From: Candidatus Altimarinota bacterium
GTDB taxonomy: Bacteria > Patescibacteriota > Gracilibacteria > BD1-5 > UBA6164
Direction of reading: 5' to 3'
DNA: 64,000 bases
NCBI GenBank assembly: GCA_022565555.1
Contig: JAIUMN010000001.1
Coordinates: 16,527-80,526, forward strand
The translations under genes and the position numbers were made by a program. Every line of letters begins with the position of its first letter. Position 1 is the first letter of the stretch. Under the pieces are notes generated by a model that was given only the letters and a program-made list of their open reading frames with translations, was not told the DNA's origin and did no database searches. Positions 30,274 through 42,114 of this stretch are shown here, in pieces.

Positions 30274-33200
30274 TTATTTACTCGGAAGTAAAAATATGAT
30301 CTCAGCGCGAACTCGTGTACGGACTTGAAGTTCTTTGAGTGCCATAGTAGGAGGAAACGCGAGGATAAATAAATGCCACATACCTAAGAAGGCTATGATT
30401 ATTATAGTTCCAAGTAAGAAAAATCTTCTCAGTATAATACTTGAACCATCTGGAGATAGAACTTCACCTTCTGCATTCGCTTGCGAAATAAACCTAAGTG
30501 TAGGAGTTCTTGGAGTTGAACCAGGACGAGGAGTATTCCAGTACTCCATTCTCTGAGATTGAAGTGTAAAAGTCCGTGGGCGTAACTCAAAAATATTTCA
30601 AAACATATCAGTAAGCACATATGTTACTTCATGTTTTCATGCTCATATATTTTTTGTAGTAAAAGTATATCTTCCTGAGGCTCAAGTTGTAAGAGAGAAA
30701 AATCTTTGATCTCGTATAAATCACTCAAGCTGACTATAAGGAAAAGTTTCTCATGAAACTCTGAGTCCATCATACTTAAGAGCTCTCGCAGAAAATCAAA
30801 ATACATTTTTAACATAGTTTTCATAGTGCTCATCGCTGAGTTCAGAACGGATATATTCTGGATGAAAGACTGGTATATATCTTCACTTATATGATATTCA
30901 CTCACGAACTTTTGTTTCCCATACTATATCTTGCACTATTTCATTATTACAAATAAGCGCTATTCTCCCTCTTTGATTTCAGAGTGTGAGTTTCGTTTGT
31001 GGGCGAAAAAATCTCTTTTGTTCTCACGGTTCAAGATAATCTCACAGTAGAAATCTAAATTTTCTTTTTGCTCTATCTTCTAAGTAACAGCCATATAAAT
31101 CTCTGGCTTCAAGATTTGTATTTCTAAGTTCTATAAACTCCTTCATATCAGAACCTATAGGATCAGCTAAGAAATCATGTATTTCAAGTCCATCGTGTAA
31201 AAGGGTATTAAAAAGTCATGGTTCAGTGTTTTTTTTCTTTTTATTTTTCAAAGTTCAACTTATTTCTTTTCACTCAACTATAACAAAAAACGAAGAAGTT
31301 CAGAGAAGTATTTCATCATCATATATTTCAAAGGTGATTTCATATTCTCATGTTTCAATCCAGTATGCTGGAGGATTATTATGTTCAAAAAGAAGTTCTC
31401 AATTTTTATACCATACATAATTCAGTCATCTTTTTTTATATTCGATTTCTCAGATAAGATTTACTGAACATTTCTCAACTTCTACACATATAAGCTCCTG
31501 TTTTTCGGCATCGTACTCTTTTTCCTTGCCTATTCTTCATTGTAAATGAATATTTATTTTTCAGATATCAAAAGCAGTATTTTCAATATTTTTATTATTT
31601 TTTACTATAACATTAGTATCATATTCTAAATTTTCATCATCCCATATATTTCTTACAAAAAATATAAATTCTCGCTTATTTACTTCGAAACGATTTTCGT
31701 ATACTGTAAGGGAAAGTTCATGATCTCACTCTGGAAAAGTTACAATTCATGGATTACAGCGTGTATGTGTAGTTGGGTGATTAGGAACTCAAACTCAGAA
31801 ATCCCATAAACATCTCTCTGAGCTGTGTCACTGTTTATAATCAAGATTTATTTTACAATCTTTTTTGAGGCATCGAAAAAATTTTCCAGTATCATCCATA
31901 GCTTCAAGTCAACTCTGTACTATGATTCTTGGAAGCTTTATATCAATCTTTCATACTTTTTCTCAAGAACTGAGAGCAAGAGATTGCCTTTTTTCAGGTG
32001 GTAAATATCAAAGATTACGAACGGTAAATTTTTGTTCATAAATATTTTTTTCTCAAGATTTTTCTTCGACTGTGATGGATACCTCATGAACTCAAAGTGG
32101 AAATACAACAGTATTCGGATTACACTTTTCTTCTTCTCAAGTTGTTTCTCAAAATCAGAAATCAGTAAAACAAGTATAATTTCGTAAAGGAAAATGACTT
32201 GAAAAACTTGTTCTGTAATCAAGGTTTACTCGACAATCTTGACGACTTCTATCACAATCATAGGCGTTTAATGAATCAGGTATAGGGCTTATATCAGTAG
32301 GCCTTTGAAATTCATAAATAATAGAAAATTCTTGAGTTTTATCCTTATCTTCTGCTTGAATTAGTTCTTCACTTTCAGGAATACTTGTGTCATCATACAT
32401 ACAATCAGGATGCGACACGTATCATACTTCCTGTATATTTGAGAGTATACTTGGTCCGATTCAGCGTATTTCGAGTAAATCTTCACTCCTACAGAGGAGG
32501 TTTTCCTCTCGGTAGACTATGATGTTACCCGCGATACTTGCTCATATTCATCTAATAGTAATAAGCTCCTCGTAAGTTGCAAGATTTATATGCATGAGCT
32601 CTATATCTCCCTCTTCTCCTACCTCTTCTACAACTGGTATATTCTCATTTTCAGATCAAGTACCTCATCATCATATATGTAAGTCTTCGTTCTCGCTCTC
32701 ATCTATATCATTATTCTCAGTGTTTTCTCATCACTCGACTACCTCATCAAGAATATCTCAAGAGTCTTGATTATTATATTCCTCTAATATTTCATTCTCA
32801 TTTTCATCACGTATATCTCAATTTTCCTCTCTATCTTCTTGTATAGAATCGTCTATAATTTCAGTAGTATCATCTATACAGTCAGTTGGGTCGATATATC
32901 ACGATTCTTTTATATCTTCAAGCCTTGCTGGTCAAACTCAAGATACATTGAGTAATTCCTCTATATCACAAAAGGGCGAAATCTCTCTATAATTAATAAT
33001 ATTTTGCGCCGTAGCATTTCAAATTCATCGAATACTTTTCAGCTCTTCGACTGTTGCAGTATTTATATTTATACCCTCTCTCTGAGTCTCATCTATATCA
33101 CCTATATTTGTATGTTCTTCTTCACTATATTCAGTACTCTCACTATCTTCACCTAGCTCTATATCTCAATCATTATTTATATTTTCTTCATTTTTGTTAT

Positions 33201-33600
33201 CTTCTAATATATCATTTTCTTGCATTATTTCATTTCCTATACTCTCTTCATCTTCATTTTGATATGCATCTCAATTTTCTCAAGCTCACTCATATTCTAA
33301 TATAGTATCGGTTTCTTCTCAAGTTATATTTTCTACTACCTTATCCTCTCATCACTCATTCTCAAAACCTTCATCTTCTTTTGATATACTTTCTTCTTCT
33401 AATACTTCTTCCTCAATAACTTCTACCTGCTCTTCTTCAATTATGTCTTCGATTTCGGATTCTTCATAAGTAATTACCTTCTCAACAACTTCTACAATCT
33501 CAGCCTCAAGAGATTCTTCAGCATATATAGGCTGAAAAAATACTCACACGTGTGAGAATAATAATGAAAAAAGGAGTATATTTGCAAGAAATCGTTTCAT
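30274..33600 (-). CDS. large surface protein: HhH pair, PKD-like domains, lamin-tail domain
   Basis: One open frame of 1108 residues. It has a signal peptide (FLANILLFSLLFSHVGVFF), an acidic Glu/Asp/Asn linker with two ComEA-like helix-hairpin-helix domains (near 180, VEELKSIRGIGNATAQ; near 335, YEELITIRGIGASIAG), and three Cys-paired PKD/Ig-like domains (CxxxxCxVNLDY, then CNPxxVxFPxGxHExS). A lamin-tail domain (LTD) follows at about 800-900 (FIELRNTNLEARDLYG), another Ig-like domain, and a C-terminal membrane helix near 1060. HhH domains bind DNA non-specifically. An anchored DNA-binding or uptake role on the surface is inference. The ComEA/LTD mix is seen in competence-related proteins. 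Confidence 0.8.
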
Positions 33601-33707
33601 ACTATTTATACCGAAACGAAAATAAGTATATATTTTTATATACAGAAAATACTCTCTTGCAAATATAAAAATTTTTTTTGCTTGTTACTTTCCAAATGTA
33701 TGGAAAA

Positions 33708-33750
33708 AGTAAGAAAAAAAGAACTACTTTCATAATTCTTTTTTTCTTAC
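33708..33750 (-). terminator. ahpC terminator
   Basis: GTAAGAAAAAAAGAA and TTCTTTTTTTCTTAC form a perfect 15-pair stem around a 12-base loop, between ahpC and the large surface-protein gene. Confidence 0.85.
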
Positions 33751-33755
33751 TAGAT

Positions 33756-34367
33756 TTATTTCTGAAGCTCTTCACCAACTTCCCCTGATATCTTGATAGA
33801 TGGGGTAAGAGTTTTTGAACCTATTACCCACTTTGCAGGACAAGCTGTCCCAGGATTTTTCTCCATAAACTGAAGTGCTTCTATCTTACGAATAAGCTCC
33901 GCACTATTTCTTCCCAGTGGACCACTTGTTACCTCAATTCATTTTACGATTCCATTTGGATCGATGATAAATGTTCCTCTTCCCGCAATACCTGTTTCTT
34001 CGTCTAAGATATTATACATCTCAGCGATTCGAGTCGTATGATCAGCAAGCATTTTATAAGGAAATTTCTTCATAAGCATCTCATGCTTTACCCATGCTCT
34101 GTGAGAGTATACAGTATCAGTTGAAGCCGCAAGCACCTCGACTCCTAAGTCATGAAAAGTTTGTTCTTCATCTGCCATATCTTTGAGTTCCGTAGGACAT
34201 ACAAAGGTAAAGTCAGCTGGATAGTAAAAAAGCACTACCCACTTTCCTTTCAGATTTTCTAAACTGATTTTTTCTTCATCATCTGTTTTTGGATTATAGG
34301 CAGGAAGAGTAAAATCTGGGGCCTTTGTATCGATTTTTACATATTCTGGAAGTTCATATTCACACAT
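33756..34367 (-). CDS. ahpC: AhpC/TSA-type 2-Cys peroxiredoxin
   Basis: This 203-residue enzyme reduces peroxides. The peroxidatic Cys57 lies in PADFTFVCPTE, the Thr of the active site in PADFT, and the resolving Cys in GTACPAKW near the C-terminus, as in typical 2-Cys peroxiredoxins. The family's AASTDTVYSHRAW motif is present. A single UGA Gly near residue 143 splits it in the standard code. Thioredoxin reductase (trxB at 50.3 kb) may supply electrons. Confidence 0.95.
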
Positions 34368-34501
34368 AATTGTTATAACTTAAGAATTAAAGCTCATTGA
34401 GTCTATGGATTATATAAGAAATTCAAGTTTCATATCAAAAAATACATTGAAAATATAAATTAATCCTTACTATGAAAGTGATACAATTAATATTACTCTT
34501 T

Positions 34502-34955
34502 ATGAAGACTTTTTATCCTAATACTCGTGACTGCCACTACCGTATTTTCAGCAAAGGCAATTCTTAGAAATCCTGAGTGAAAATTTGCACTCTGCATGAA
34601 AGAAATGCTCGTAAACGGAGAGCTTCACTCACGCTTTGATATACCATGAGGCGGGATTGACCATGGAGAAGATGCTCTCACGACGCTTCGTCGAGAAATA
34701 CTTGAAGAAATGTGACTTCAAGCCACTCATATAAATCCTCGTCCAAAGTACTTCTGTATATGAGAAAGTTCAGATGGAAACACTCCACTTGTACTTGTAT
34801 TTTATGAAGTAGAGGTAGAAAATTTTAACTACACTCCAACAGAAGAGTGTCGCGAGATGCGATTTTTTACACTCGATGAAGCACTTGAATCAGATATCTA
34901 TCATGCTGTAAGGACAAGCCTTGAAGAAGTTAAGAGATTATTTGGAGAGTTTTAA
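34502..34955 (+). pseudogene. Nudix hydrolase with a one-base frameshift
   Basis: The Nudix box GGGIDHGEDALTTLRREILEEMG is complete (GGGIDHGEDALTTLRREIL plus EEMG) and the C-terminal half is normal. The N-terminal codons read MKTFYPNTRDCHYRI from ATG 34502, but the frame then stops at TAG. The matching continuation (SAKAILRNPEGKFALCMKEM) is in the next frame. The switch is explained by one extra T in TTTT at 34545-34548. This may be a decayed gene, a slippage-controlled gene or an assembly error. The 3' end overlaps convergent recG by four bases. Confidence 0.7.
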
Positions 34956-36964
34956 TTTTTCTTCTTCTCAAACATCTCCTCAATATCCTCACGTATCTGA
35001 GAAACCAATTGTAAATCTGTAATATCAGCGATTTTGAGATCTGGAATTCCAGATTGACGCACTCCGTAAACCTCTCACGGACCACGTATCTCAAGGTCAA
35101 TTTCTGAGAGTTCAAAACCATTATTGGTTTGCTCCATCGCTTTGAGCCTATCAGTTGAATTTCCAGTTGTAGGAAAAAGATAACAATATGATTGATACTT
35201 CCCTCGTCCAACTCGACCTCGAAACTGATGCAATTGCGAAAGCCCGAATCGTTCCGCTCACTCTATGCACATTATAGAGGCATTAGGGACATCAACTCAT
35301 ACCTCAACCACAGAAGTACTTGAGAGTACTTGGATTTTATTTTCCTTAAAGTCTCGCATGATTTGTTCTTTTTCTTTTGATTTCATCTTTCCATGTAGAA
35401 GACCTACCTGAAAGGGATGAAAAATATCTACAAGAGATTCATAAGTTGAAATCGCATTTGCAAGATCCATTTTTTCAGATTCTTCCACAAGTGGCGATAT
35501 CCAAAATACTTGCCTTCCCTTTTCAAGTTCATTTCGTATGAAAAGTTCTATTTGCTGACGTTCTGAATCATTTTTCGCAACCTTGGTATATATCTCTTTT
35601 CTTCATTTTGGGTACTCTGAAATAATCGAGAGATCCTGATCTCCATAGAGTGTGAGCGCAAGTGTACGAGGAATCGGGGTGGCAGTCATATTGAGATTAT
35701 GCGGGATGAGTCCGCTTTTATTTCCCCATCACTTCTCCAGTACCTCTCGCTGACGAACTCAAAATCGATGCTGTTCATCTATGACAACAAATCAGAGATT
35801 ATAAAAAAATACATCTTCCTGCACGAGTGCGTGCGTCCCAATGATGACATCAAGATTTGAGGATTTGAGAAGTGCTTTGATTTCTCATTTTTTCTTCGCA
35901 GGAGTACTTCATACCAGAAGTTCACATGAAAGCCCAAATTCAAACAACATATTTTGCATCGAAAGAAAATGCTGACGCGCAAGGATTTCAGTTGGCGCCA
36001 TAATAGAAACTTGGATTTTACGTTCAAGTATTTCACTTTGCCTTATAGCATGCATAGTAGCAATGAGTGCTACAACCGTCTTCCCCGTTCCAACATCTCA
36101 CTCAAGAAGTCGTTGCATTGAGTGGGTTTTTTCCATATCTTTGAGTACTTGAAAGAGTGCTATTTTTTGTCCTCAAGTAAGCTCAAAAGGGAGTTTTGAC
36201 ATAACAGTTTTCACTAACTCAGCATCAAGTGGAATCGGAAGAGACTTTCCTTCGCTTGCGTCAAACTTTTTATGCTTGGAGGATATCGCTTCATAATTGA
36301 TAGCGTAGAGTTCTTCATAGGCGAGTCGATACTTTGCAAGCTCGATATCATGACTATTTTTTGGAAAATGTATCTTATGAAATGCTTCTTTTCGACTGAT
36401 AAAGCTATATTTTTTTATGATTTCTTCGGGAAGATTTTCCTCGATATCCACGGTATATTTCTCAAGATTTCACATCTTAGACTCTATCCACTTTCCTGGT
36501 ATATACTGCGCGTCTGAGTAGATAGGAACCACTGAGCCACCGATTTTTGCAAGATCAGTTTCTACTTCAGGACTTGGAAATGAGAGCTTTCCATACTCAT
36601 ACTTAGGCTTCCCTGAGAGAATCACTTTTTTTCACTTATATCGCTCCATCTGACTTGCAAGGTACTTCCTATTAAACCAAACTGCTTCGGCTAAATATCA
36701 CGATTTGTCTTCTATAACTGCTTTTGTGAGTATCTTATTTCCACTTGTTCGACTGTTTTCTATAGAGAGAAGTGTGATGAGAATCGTATTTTTTTCTTTG
36801 AGCGCTATCATCGAGAAACTATCAAGTACTTGCGTTCTATCCTCATAATCACGTGGGAAAAACCTCAACATATCCCACACTGTACAAATCCCCGCCTTTT
36901 CAAGCGCCTTGATATAATTATCAGTCGTACGAAGGATTGTTTTTGTAAGTGGAGTTTGAAGCAT
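34952..36964 (-). CDS. recG: ATP-dependent DNA helicase RecG
   Basis: RecG (670 residues) remodels stalled forks and branched DNA. The N-terminal wedge domain begins with [11 protein letters not shown], the family signature. The helicase core has Walker [16 protein letters not shown] ([15 protein letters not shown]), TATPIPRT, and the C-terminal [14 protein letters not shown] motif. UGA glycines occur throughout. It begins [11 protein letters not shown] at 36964. A repeat lies immediately upstream. Confidence 0.96.
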
Positions 36965-36969
36965 ATGAA

Positions 36970-37017
36970 TTAACCCTATCTTGAATTCTTTTCCCTGAAA
37001 TCAAGGAAAGAGGTGCA
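36970..37017 (+). repeat. palindromic-repeat relative before recG
   Basis: TTAACCCTATCTTGAATTCT, then a TTCCCTGAAATCAAGGAA hairpin and AGAGGTGC. The reverse complement closely resembles the copy at 62466-62513 (CCTCTT, a hairpin, AAAGAATTCAAG and TAGGGTTA). This defines a subfamily different from the in-gene copies. Confidence 0.6.
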
Positions 37018-37121
37018 AGTAAACTAAAATATATACTAAGTATAATTATTTTCTCAAAAATTCAAAACTTGCTTTTTAGGGCATTTTTTATACTATCGTG
37101 ACATATCATTTATTGTCACCC

Positions 37122-37919
37122 ATGCAATCCATCTTTCAAAAATACCATATCGAACTCTCTGAGAGTGAGCTTGAGAAATTTCAGAAATTTCTGGAGATTT
37201 TTATGGAGACTAATAGTCAGATAAACCTCTCTGCGATTAGAGATGAAGCGTGAATTATAGAAAAACACTTTGTAGATAGTATTATGCTTGCAGTTTTTTA
37301 TGATATACAACAATCTCCCACACAATACCTCTCTCCAACTCTCCCCTCACAGGGGAGAGAGCAAGCTGCAGCCTCTTCTCTCCTAGCAGGAGAGAATTGA
37401 GTGAGGTGTTTGGTGGAGAAAATAAGGGTCGCTGACCTCTGAACAGGCTGAGGTTTTCCAGGGATTCCCCTTGCTATCGTGGCACCTCAAGCTGAGTTCA
37501 CACTTATAGACTCAGTTGCAAAGAAGCTCAAGTGTATCGATGAGTTTGCTGAAAAGCTTGAACTGGATAACATAGAAACACTTGTATGACGAGCTGAAGA
37601 GATTGGTCAAAATCCTGAGTACCGAGAAAGTTTTGACCTTGTGACCTCACGCGCAACTGCGTATTTCCCTACACTTCTTGAATATACACTCCCCCTACTT
37701 AAAGTCTGATGAGTGTTTGCAGCCTATAAACTGACAGACAAAGAGGAATTTGCAAGTATGAAAAAAGCACTTATCCGACTCGGAGGAAAAATACTCAAGA
37801 TAAAAAACTATGAAATAGATGGGCAAGAAAGAAGTATTGTATTCATCGAAAAGATAACAAAAACGCACGCAAAATATCCTCGTAAAGTAGGAATTCCACT
37901 TCAAAATCCTATAGTATAA
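37122..37919 (+). CDS. rsmG: 16S rRNA (guanine-N7) methyltransferase RsmG with in-frame repeat
   Basis: The 265-residue RsmG methylates G527 of 16S rRNA. The N-terminus (KYHIELSESELEKFQKFLEI) and the SAM-binding motif VADLGTGGGFPGIPLAIVAP are typical, with LIDSVAKKLKCIDEF and LVTSRA after it. Between IEKHFVDSIML and the SAM motif, about 33 residues (LSPTLPSQGREQAAASSLLA and flanks) come from a palindromic repeat at 37327-37410. Native RsmG proteins are about 210-240 residues, consistent with an insertion. tsaC follows 14 bp later. Confidence 0.93.
37327..37410 (+). repeat. palindromic repeat inside rsmG
   Basis: Two hairpins, CTCTCC/GGAGAG-type (CTCCCC/GGGGAG) and CTCTCCT/AGGAGAG, flank CAAGCTGCAGCCTC. 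The ends are imperfect inverted repeats (ACCTCTCTCCAACTC against GAATTGAGTGAGGT). The order and linker match the ileS and 27.2-kb copies, but here a different reading frame of the element is translated. Confidence 0.85.
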
Positions 37920-37933
37920 TTTTCAAAATACCT

Positions 37934-38494
37934 ATGCTCTATATACTCCCAACTGACACCTGTTATGGAATCTGATGTGCTTTTCATGACAAAGATGCCT
38001 ATGAACGTATCTATAAACTCAAAAAAAGAAGTTTTGATAAACCACTTGCTATCTTAGTCGAGAGTTTTGATTGGCTTGGAAAAAATACGGAACTTACAAG
38101 TGAACAAGTGGATTTTTTGAAGAACTATCATAGACCATTTACTATACTCACTGAGAGTTCGCCAGTACGCGCGTATCTCGAGTTTTATACCGATGAGGAA
38201 GAAGCTTTTATCAACAAAGATATCTATACGCATATCTCGTTTCGAGTAGTACATAATGACACCCAAAAGAAACTTCTCAAACAAACTTGACCTCTTTGGC
38301 TTACTTCAGCAAATCTTGCAGATGCTTGAGAAAGCTATAGTCCTCTTAAAATAGAGGAAGATTTTGGATACCAAATATCCACTTGAGAACTTGTATTTCA
38401 CTCGACATGAGAACTTAATAGTGCAACTCCTCCATCAGATGTATTTCGTTTTATCTGAGAAAGCTTAGAAATAGAGTATGTGCGTAAAATCTAA
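37934..38494 (+). CDS. tsaC: threonylcarbamoyl-AMP synthase (Sua5/YrdC/TsaC)
   Basis: The 186-residue YrdC domain makes L-threonylcarbamoyl-AMP for tRNA t6A. The protein shows YILPTDTCYGIGC, IYKLKKRSFDKPLAIL (the KxR nucleotide-binding pattern), then TSANLADAGES near the C-terminus. These are standard TsaC motifs. Several Gly are UGA. The stop overlaps the convergent small gene by four bases. Confidence 0.92.
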
Positions 38495-38814
38495 ATCGAT
38501 ATAATTTTTGCAGCTTGTTCTCATACCTGTGGAATAACATATACTGGATTACAAAACACAGGAATTTGTGGCGCTGGAGGAATCACTCATAGCGTATATG
38601 CTGGTGGAAATTGACAGCTAGGAAGATTGAGTGGTTCACGCTCTTCTGCATCATTTGATCAAGCTGGTTGAGCTCAAAGTGCGGTGATAATACTCGTCGC
38701 TGCAAGGATTCTAAAGATACTATTTCTTGTCACGTCTTGAACTAAAATTTTTATATCATCTATTTTATCTTGTCGTATAAGACTCTTATTTGCATCTAAT
38801 AATATTTTATTCAT
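38491..38814 (-). CDS. small exported protein, 107 residues, Pro- and Cys-containing
   Basis: The first half contains a possible hydrophobic segment (SIFRILAATSIITALGAQPA) after a polar start, and the second half is Pro-rich with two Cys (LPSCQFPPAY and PVFCNPVY). The spacing of the Cys suggests a disulfide. It might be a small secreted protein. It overlaps the tsaC stop on the opposite strand by four bases, and no family is recognised. Confidence 0.55.
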
Positions 38815-38891
38815 ACCTTGTGTACTATAAAAAAATATACTCAATACTCAGTTATAAAATATATTATCTGTAATCTAAATAAAAATGCAAG

Positions 38892-38920
38892 AAAAAACTC
38901 TCACTTCGTGAGAGTTTTTA
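38892..38920 (-). terminator. terminator after the lytic gene cluster
   Basis: AAAACTCTCAC, TTC loop and GTGAGAGTTTT are a perfect 11-pair hairpin with A/T-runs on both sides. It lies three bases past the last stop of the cluster. Confidence 0.8.
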
Positions 38921-38922
38921 GC

Positions 38923-40740
38923 TTACGAAATAAGGGATCATCAAGTTGAGCGTCATTGATGCGCTCTTAGTGCCATTACAATTGGCATAACTCAGATACG
39001 TGAGTCTCGTGTTTCACGACTAAATACCCCGTCACGAACAAACATACCTCACTGACTTTCATATGCTTGACTTCCAGCCATTACATATGGACTCATAAGT
39101 CATCTATTCCTATATCACAAGCCATTAAATCTTTCAGCGAAATCAGCTTGTCATCTCAAGTCTCCTTGAGTAGGTCTTCCATAGGATGCTCTTGGTCAAG
39201 TGAGAGCATCAATCGCTGCGTCTTCCCAATTGTTAAAAAGGATTCAAACTGGAACAATGGTAGTTCTTCTTCCAAGTGGTTGTCCATTATGGAGATATGT
39301 ATTGAAGTTAAAGCTCGATTCTCTATAATGGATACCTGCTATAAGTTCCCAAGGAATTCATGTTCTTGACGCAATCGTTTCATATCTTCATTTAAAACGT
39401 AATGCGGTACTTACAGCTTGAGCAAGGATTCATTGTTTTTCAGGTACTACATCAATCTCTCCAGCATCTATAAGAGCTTGTATTTCTGGATTTATTTGTC
39501 CATCTACCTGTCTTCCATACGTTTCAGTTTCTTCAATTTGTTCAGGAGTAAATCCATATGCCTCCATAACTTCTTCTCTTCTTCCACTATTATGTTGATT
39601 CATAAAATAGGAAGCGAAATAATGTGTAAATCTTCCATCATCTGTCAGTGCCTCATGCTCAGTATTCTCTCTGTGATACATAAATCTTTCTTCAGCTCGC
39701 GCTAAATCTGTAAGAAGTATCTCTAATCTTGTGCTATCAATTGAAGAAAGCTCTCCATTATCTCAAAGCGATTCAGGAGCTGGGAAAAAAGCTTCGAGTA
39801 TAAAAGCATGATCATATCATTTTTTCTCTGCTTCCTCAGCTATTTTTCTCTCTATATCAGCCCCTTCAAATCACTCAAGTTTTTGCTCAATTTGGGCTTG
39901 TATATCGGATATATCATCCACACGTTCACTTACTTGTAGCACTGTTCCTTCATGAATTTTTAGTCTTTCACCATTCTCAGAAAAGAATTCTCAATTCAAT
40001 CACCTCCTCTGATAAACAACTCATGATTCATCTGTAAAAGCTCTAATACGTGGTTCTCACGCTGTAGCCTGACCGAGTGTTGTCCGTAAATATAATTCAT
40101 TATTTTGATGAAAAGTAAAAGTAATTCGAGAATCTTGTTCAAGCTGGCTAAGTGTAAATGGAGGATTTGTAATGTATTCAAGTCTATTTGCAACTGGTAC
40201 TTCTGTAAGAAATCGCTCATTGTTTATAGTTCACATTTCCGCTAGGATTTCTTCATCTCGTTCTATTATATTTACTGGCTCTGGAGTTTGTTCAATATGA
40301 TCTCACAAAGCTTGATGAATCTCATCTCGGAGTCTTTGGATATCACGTACAGTATTGGTATGTATCCTTATAAGTCGTGGGATAAGTTCATTTCTGATAC
40401 GCTGATACTCTGGATCAGATGGTCCATATCAAGCAACTCTTCACTCTGCGATAGAAGTAAGTGATCCTATGAGATGCTGCGCCCAACCAGATATAAACTG
40501 TGATTCTCATTCAAGAGCCTGAAGTTCTTCTGTCTTATCTTCAATATATTGACGAAGTTGCTCTGGAGTTGCATTTCTTCAAAATGTCTCATAGTCACCA
40601 CTCATACGAGCTCTTCCTAGCTCAGAACTATCTGGTGAAGCTGTTCTATCTTCAGATACACTTCACGCTAATCCTCCGGACATATCATAGAGCGCAAATT
40701 GCGAGTGAATTTGTTTTAGGATTTGTGTTATTATAAACAT
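38923..40740 (-). CDS. large protein with C-terminal lysozyme-like domain
   Basis: The 605-residue protein starts MFIITQILKQIHSQFALYDM, a short hydrophobic N-terminus resembling the three other proteins in this cluster. The centre is Glu/Gln/Arg-rich and helical. The last 180 residues form a lysozyme-like domain: RYETIASRTGIPWELIAGIH, then YRESSFNFNTYLHNGQPLG with a probable catalytic Glu, and later GLGYRNRGLMSPYVMAGS. This layout is that of soluble transglycosylase-type enzymes cutting peptidoglycan glycan chains. It is the last gene of a four-gene cluster with its own promoter-like block. Confidence 0.75.
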
Positions 40741-40749
40741 AATTTTTTA

Positions 40750-40800
40750 TAAAAATATAATACCCTGTAAGGATATCATATTTTTATAAAACTCGCAAAA
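40750..40800 (-). promoter_or_regulatory. conserved upstream block A of the lytic cluster
   Basis: On the gene strand this reads TATAAAAATATGATATCC, then TTACAGGGTATTATATTTTT, directly upstream of the lysozyme-like gene. Almost the same block occurs before the next gene of the cluster (42115-42168). It contains an ATATCC-N5-GGGTAT inverted repeat and a TATTAT -10-like box without an obvious TTGACA partner, suggesting a shared regulator or alternative sigma factor. Confidence 0.55.
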
Positions 40801-40813
40801 AAATAACGTTTTA

Positions 40814-42106
40814 TTAGGCAGCGAGAGCTCCAGAAGATTCACGAATAGTCCTGAGTTGAGAAAGTACTTGTTGTGGACTTACTAAGGCGTGATTTAAGCC
40901 ATCTCAAGCATAATAACTTGCTCATGACATATCTCGAGGAAAAGAAGCCCATTCCATAGAAACATTTCTCATGAAAGTCATCTCATCTATCTGTCAAGAC
41001 TGAAATCTTTGAAGTCATCTTTCATTAAGCTTTCCAAGAGTGAAACGCATTTGAGCATCTTCGTTGAATAATTCACCTTCGCGCAATAGACCACTCTGAA
41101 TTGCACCATCTAAAGTAGAACGGATAACTTGACAAGCTCAGACAGCTGAAGAAGGACTTCAAGCTTGCACCATTCTATCTTGAAATTGTCGGACTTCACG
41201 AACCGTCATAGTTGTAATAGGCTGTGGTGGTTGTACTGGACTTCATCCATATATAATGTCTGGATCTCCGTTTGCTTCAGCTTGATAAATAAGCTCTACA
41301 AGCCCTTGTACCCCCGGAGTAAGATTTTCTATATCTATATCCATAGTATTTGGTCCAGGAGAAGGTCTTGCTCCTCAGGTATATCCACTCACTACTTGAC
41401 CTCAGCGCACTTGCGGAAGTCATGCTGGAGCGTCGTTTCAAGGATAGGTAATAGGAGCTCCTCATTGTGGAGATTGTATCGTAATATTTCCGGCTTCATC
41501 AACTGTAATTCACATTTCACTCATAGCCTCAGGAGAAATAGGAATTTGTATTTCTCAGTTTTCATTCATAAGCTGAGTCATAAGCTCTTGAAACTCTTCT
41601 GGAGTAGTTGGCATTTCAAGTCATTCTGTTTGCTCGACAAGAGCCTGGAGTCGCTCCATTTGATTTGCAAACTCAAGCATATCAGCTTCTAGATTTTCAG
41701 GATTCAAGTCTGGATTATTCTCAGTACTCCAACTATAGAGTGTAGCGAGAGTATCCGGTTCTATTCCTACATCTTCTGCAAGGCTTAATAAACGTTCAGT
41801 TTGTAGAGATTCGGGAGAAGTTTCTCAAGTCTCTCACACTTCCTCAAATCATGCCTCATCTCATTCTTGGGATTCAACTATTCAGTTTTCAGCTCTATTA
41901 AGTCAACTTAATCCATCTTCTAAATCTCTCCTTCCTCTATCAGCTTTTCTTAGTGCTTCATCAGCATTTGAAGTAAGATTTTCTGAACTCAAAGGATCAG
42001 GATTTTTTCCTACTTGATCTTCTACTCTTTCAGAAGGACCTTCTGGAGTATTTATATGAATCAGGTGAAAGGAAAACTGAATACTTATTTGTTTTAAAAT
42101 ATACAT
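40814..42106 (-). CDS. large protein with C-terminal muramidase-like domain
   Basis: The 430-residue protein begins MYILKQISIQFSFHLIHINT. A long Glu/Asn/Gln-rich helical middle follows. The C-terminal 170 residues contain GLVELIYQAEANGDPDIIYG, then GSPVQPPQPITTMTVREV, GSPSSAVGAGQVIRSTL and LREGELFNEDAQ. This pattern is that of glycosidase/muramidase domains found with phage endolysins, with a probable catalytic Glu in YQAE. UGA glycines are frequent. It is third of the four co-directional genes. Confidence 0.72.
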
Positions 42107-42114
42107 ATAAATAC

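Noticed and set aside
30429..30905. Two separate small ORFs in the 3' part of the large surface-protein gene
   Set aside because: Both are shifted frames. The true frame continues through them (RYTFTTKNIGAGKHEVTYVL and on) as Ig-like sequence.
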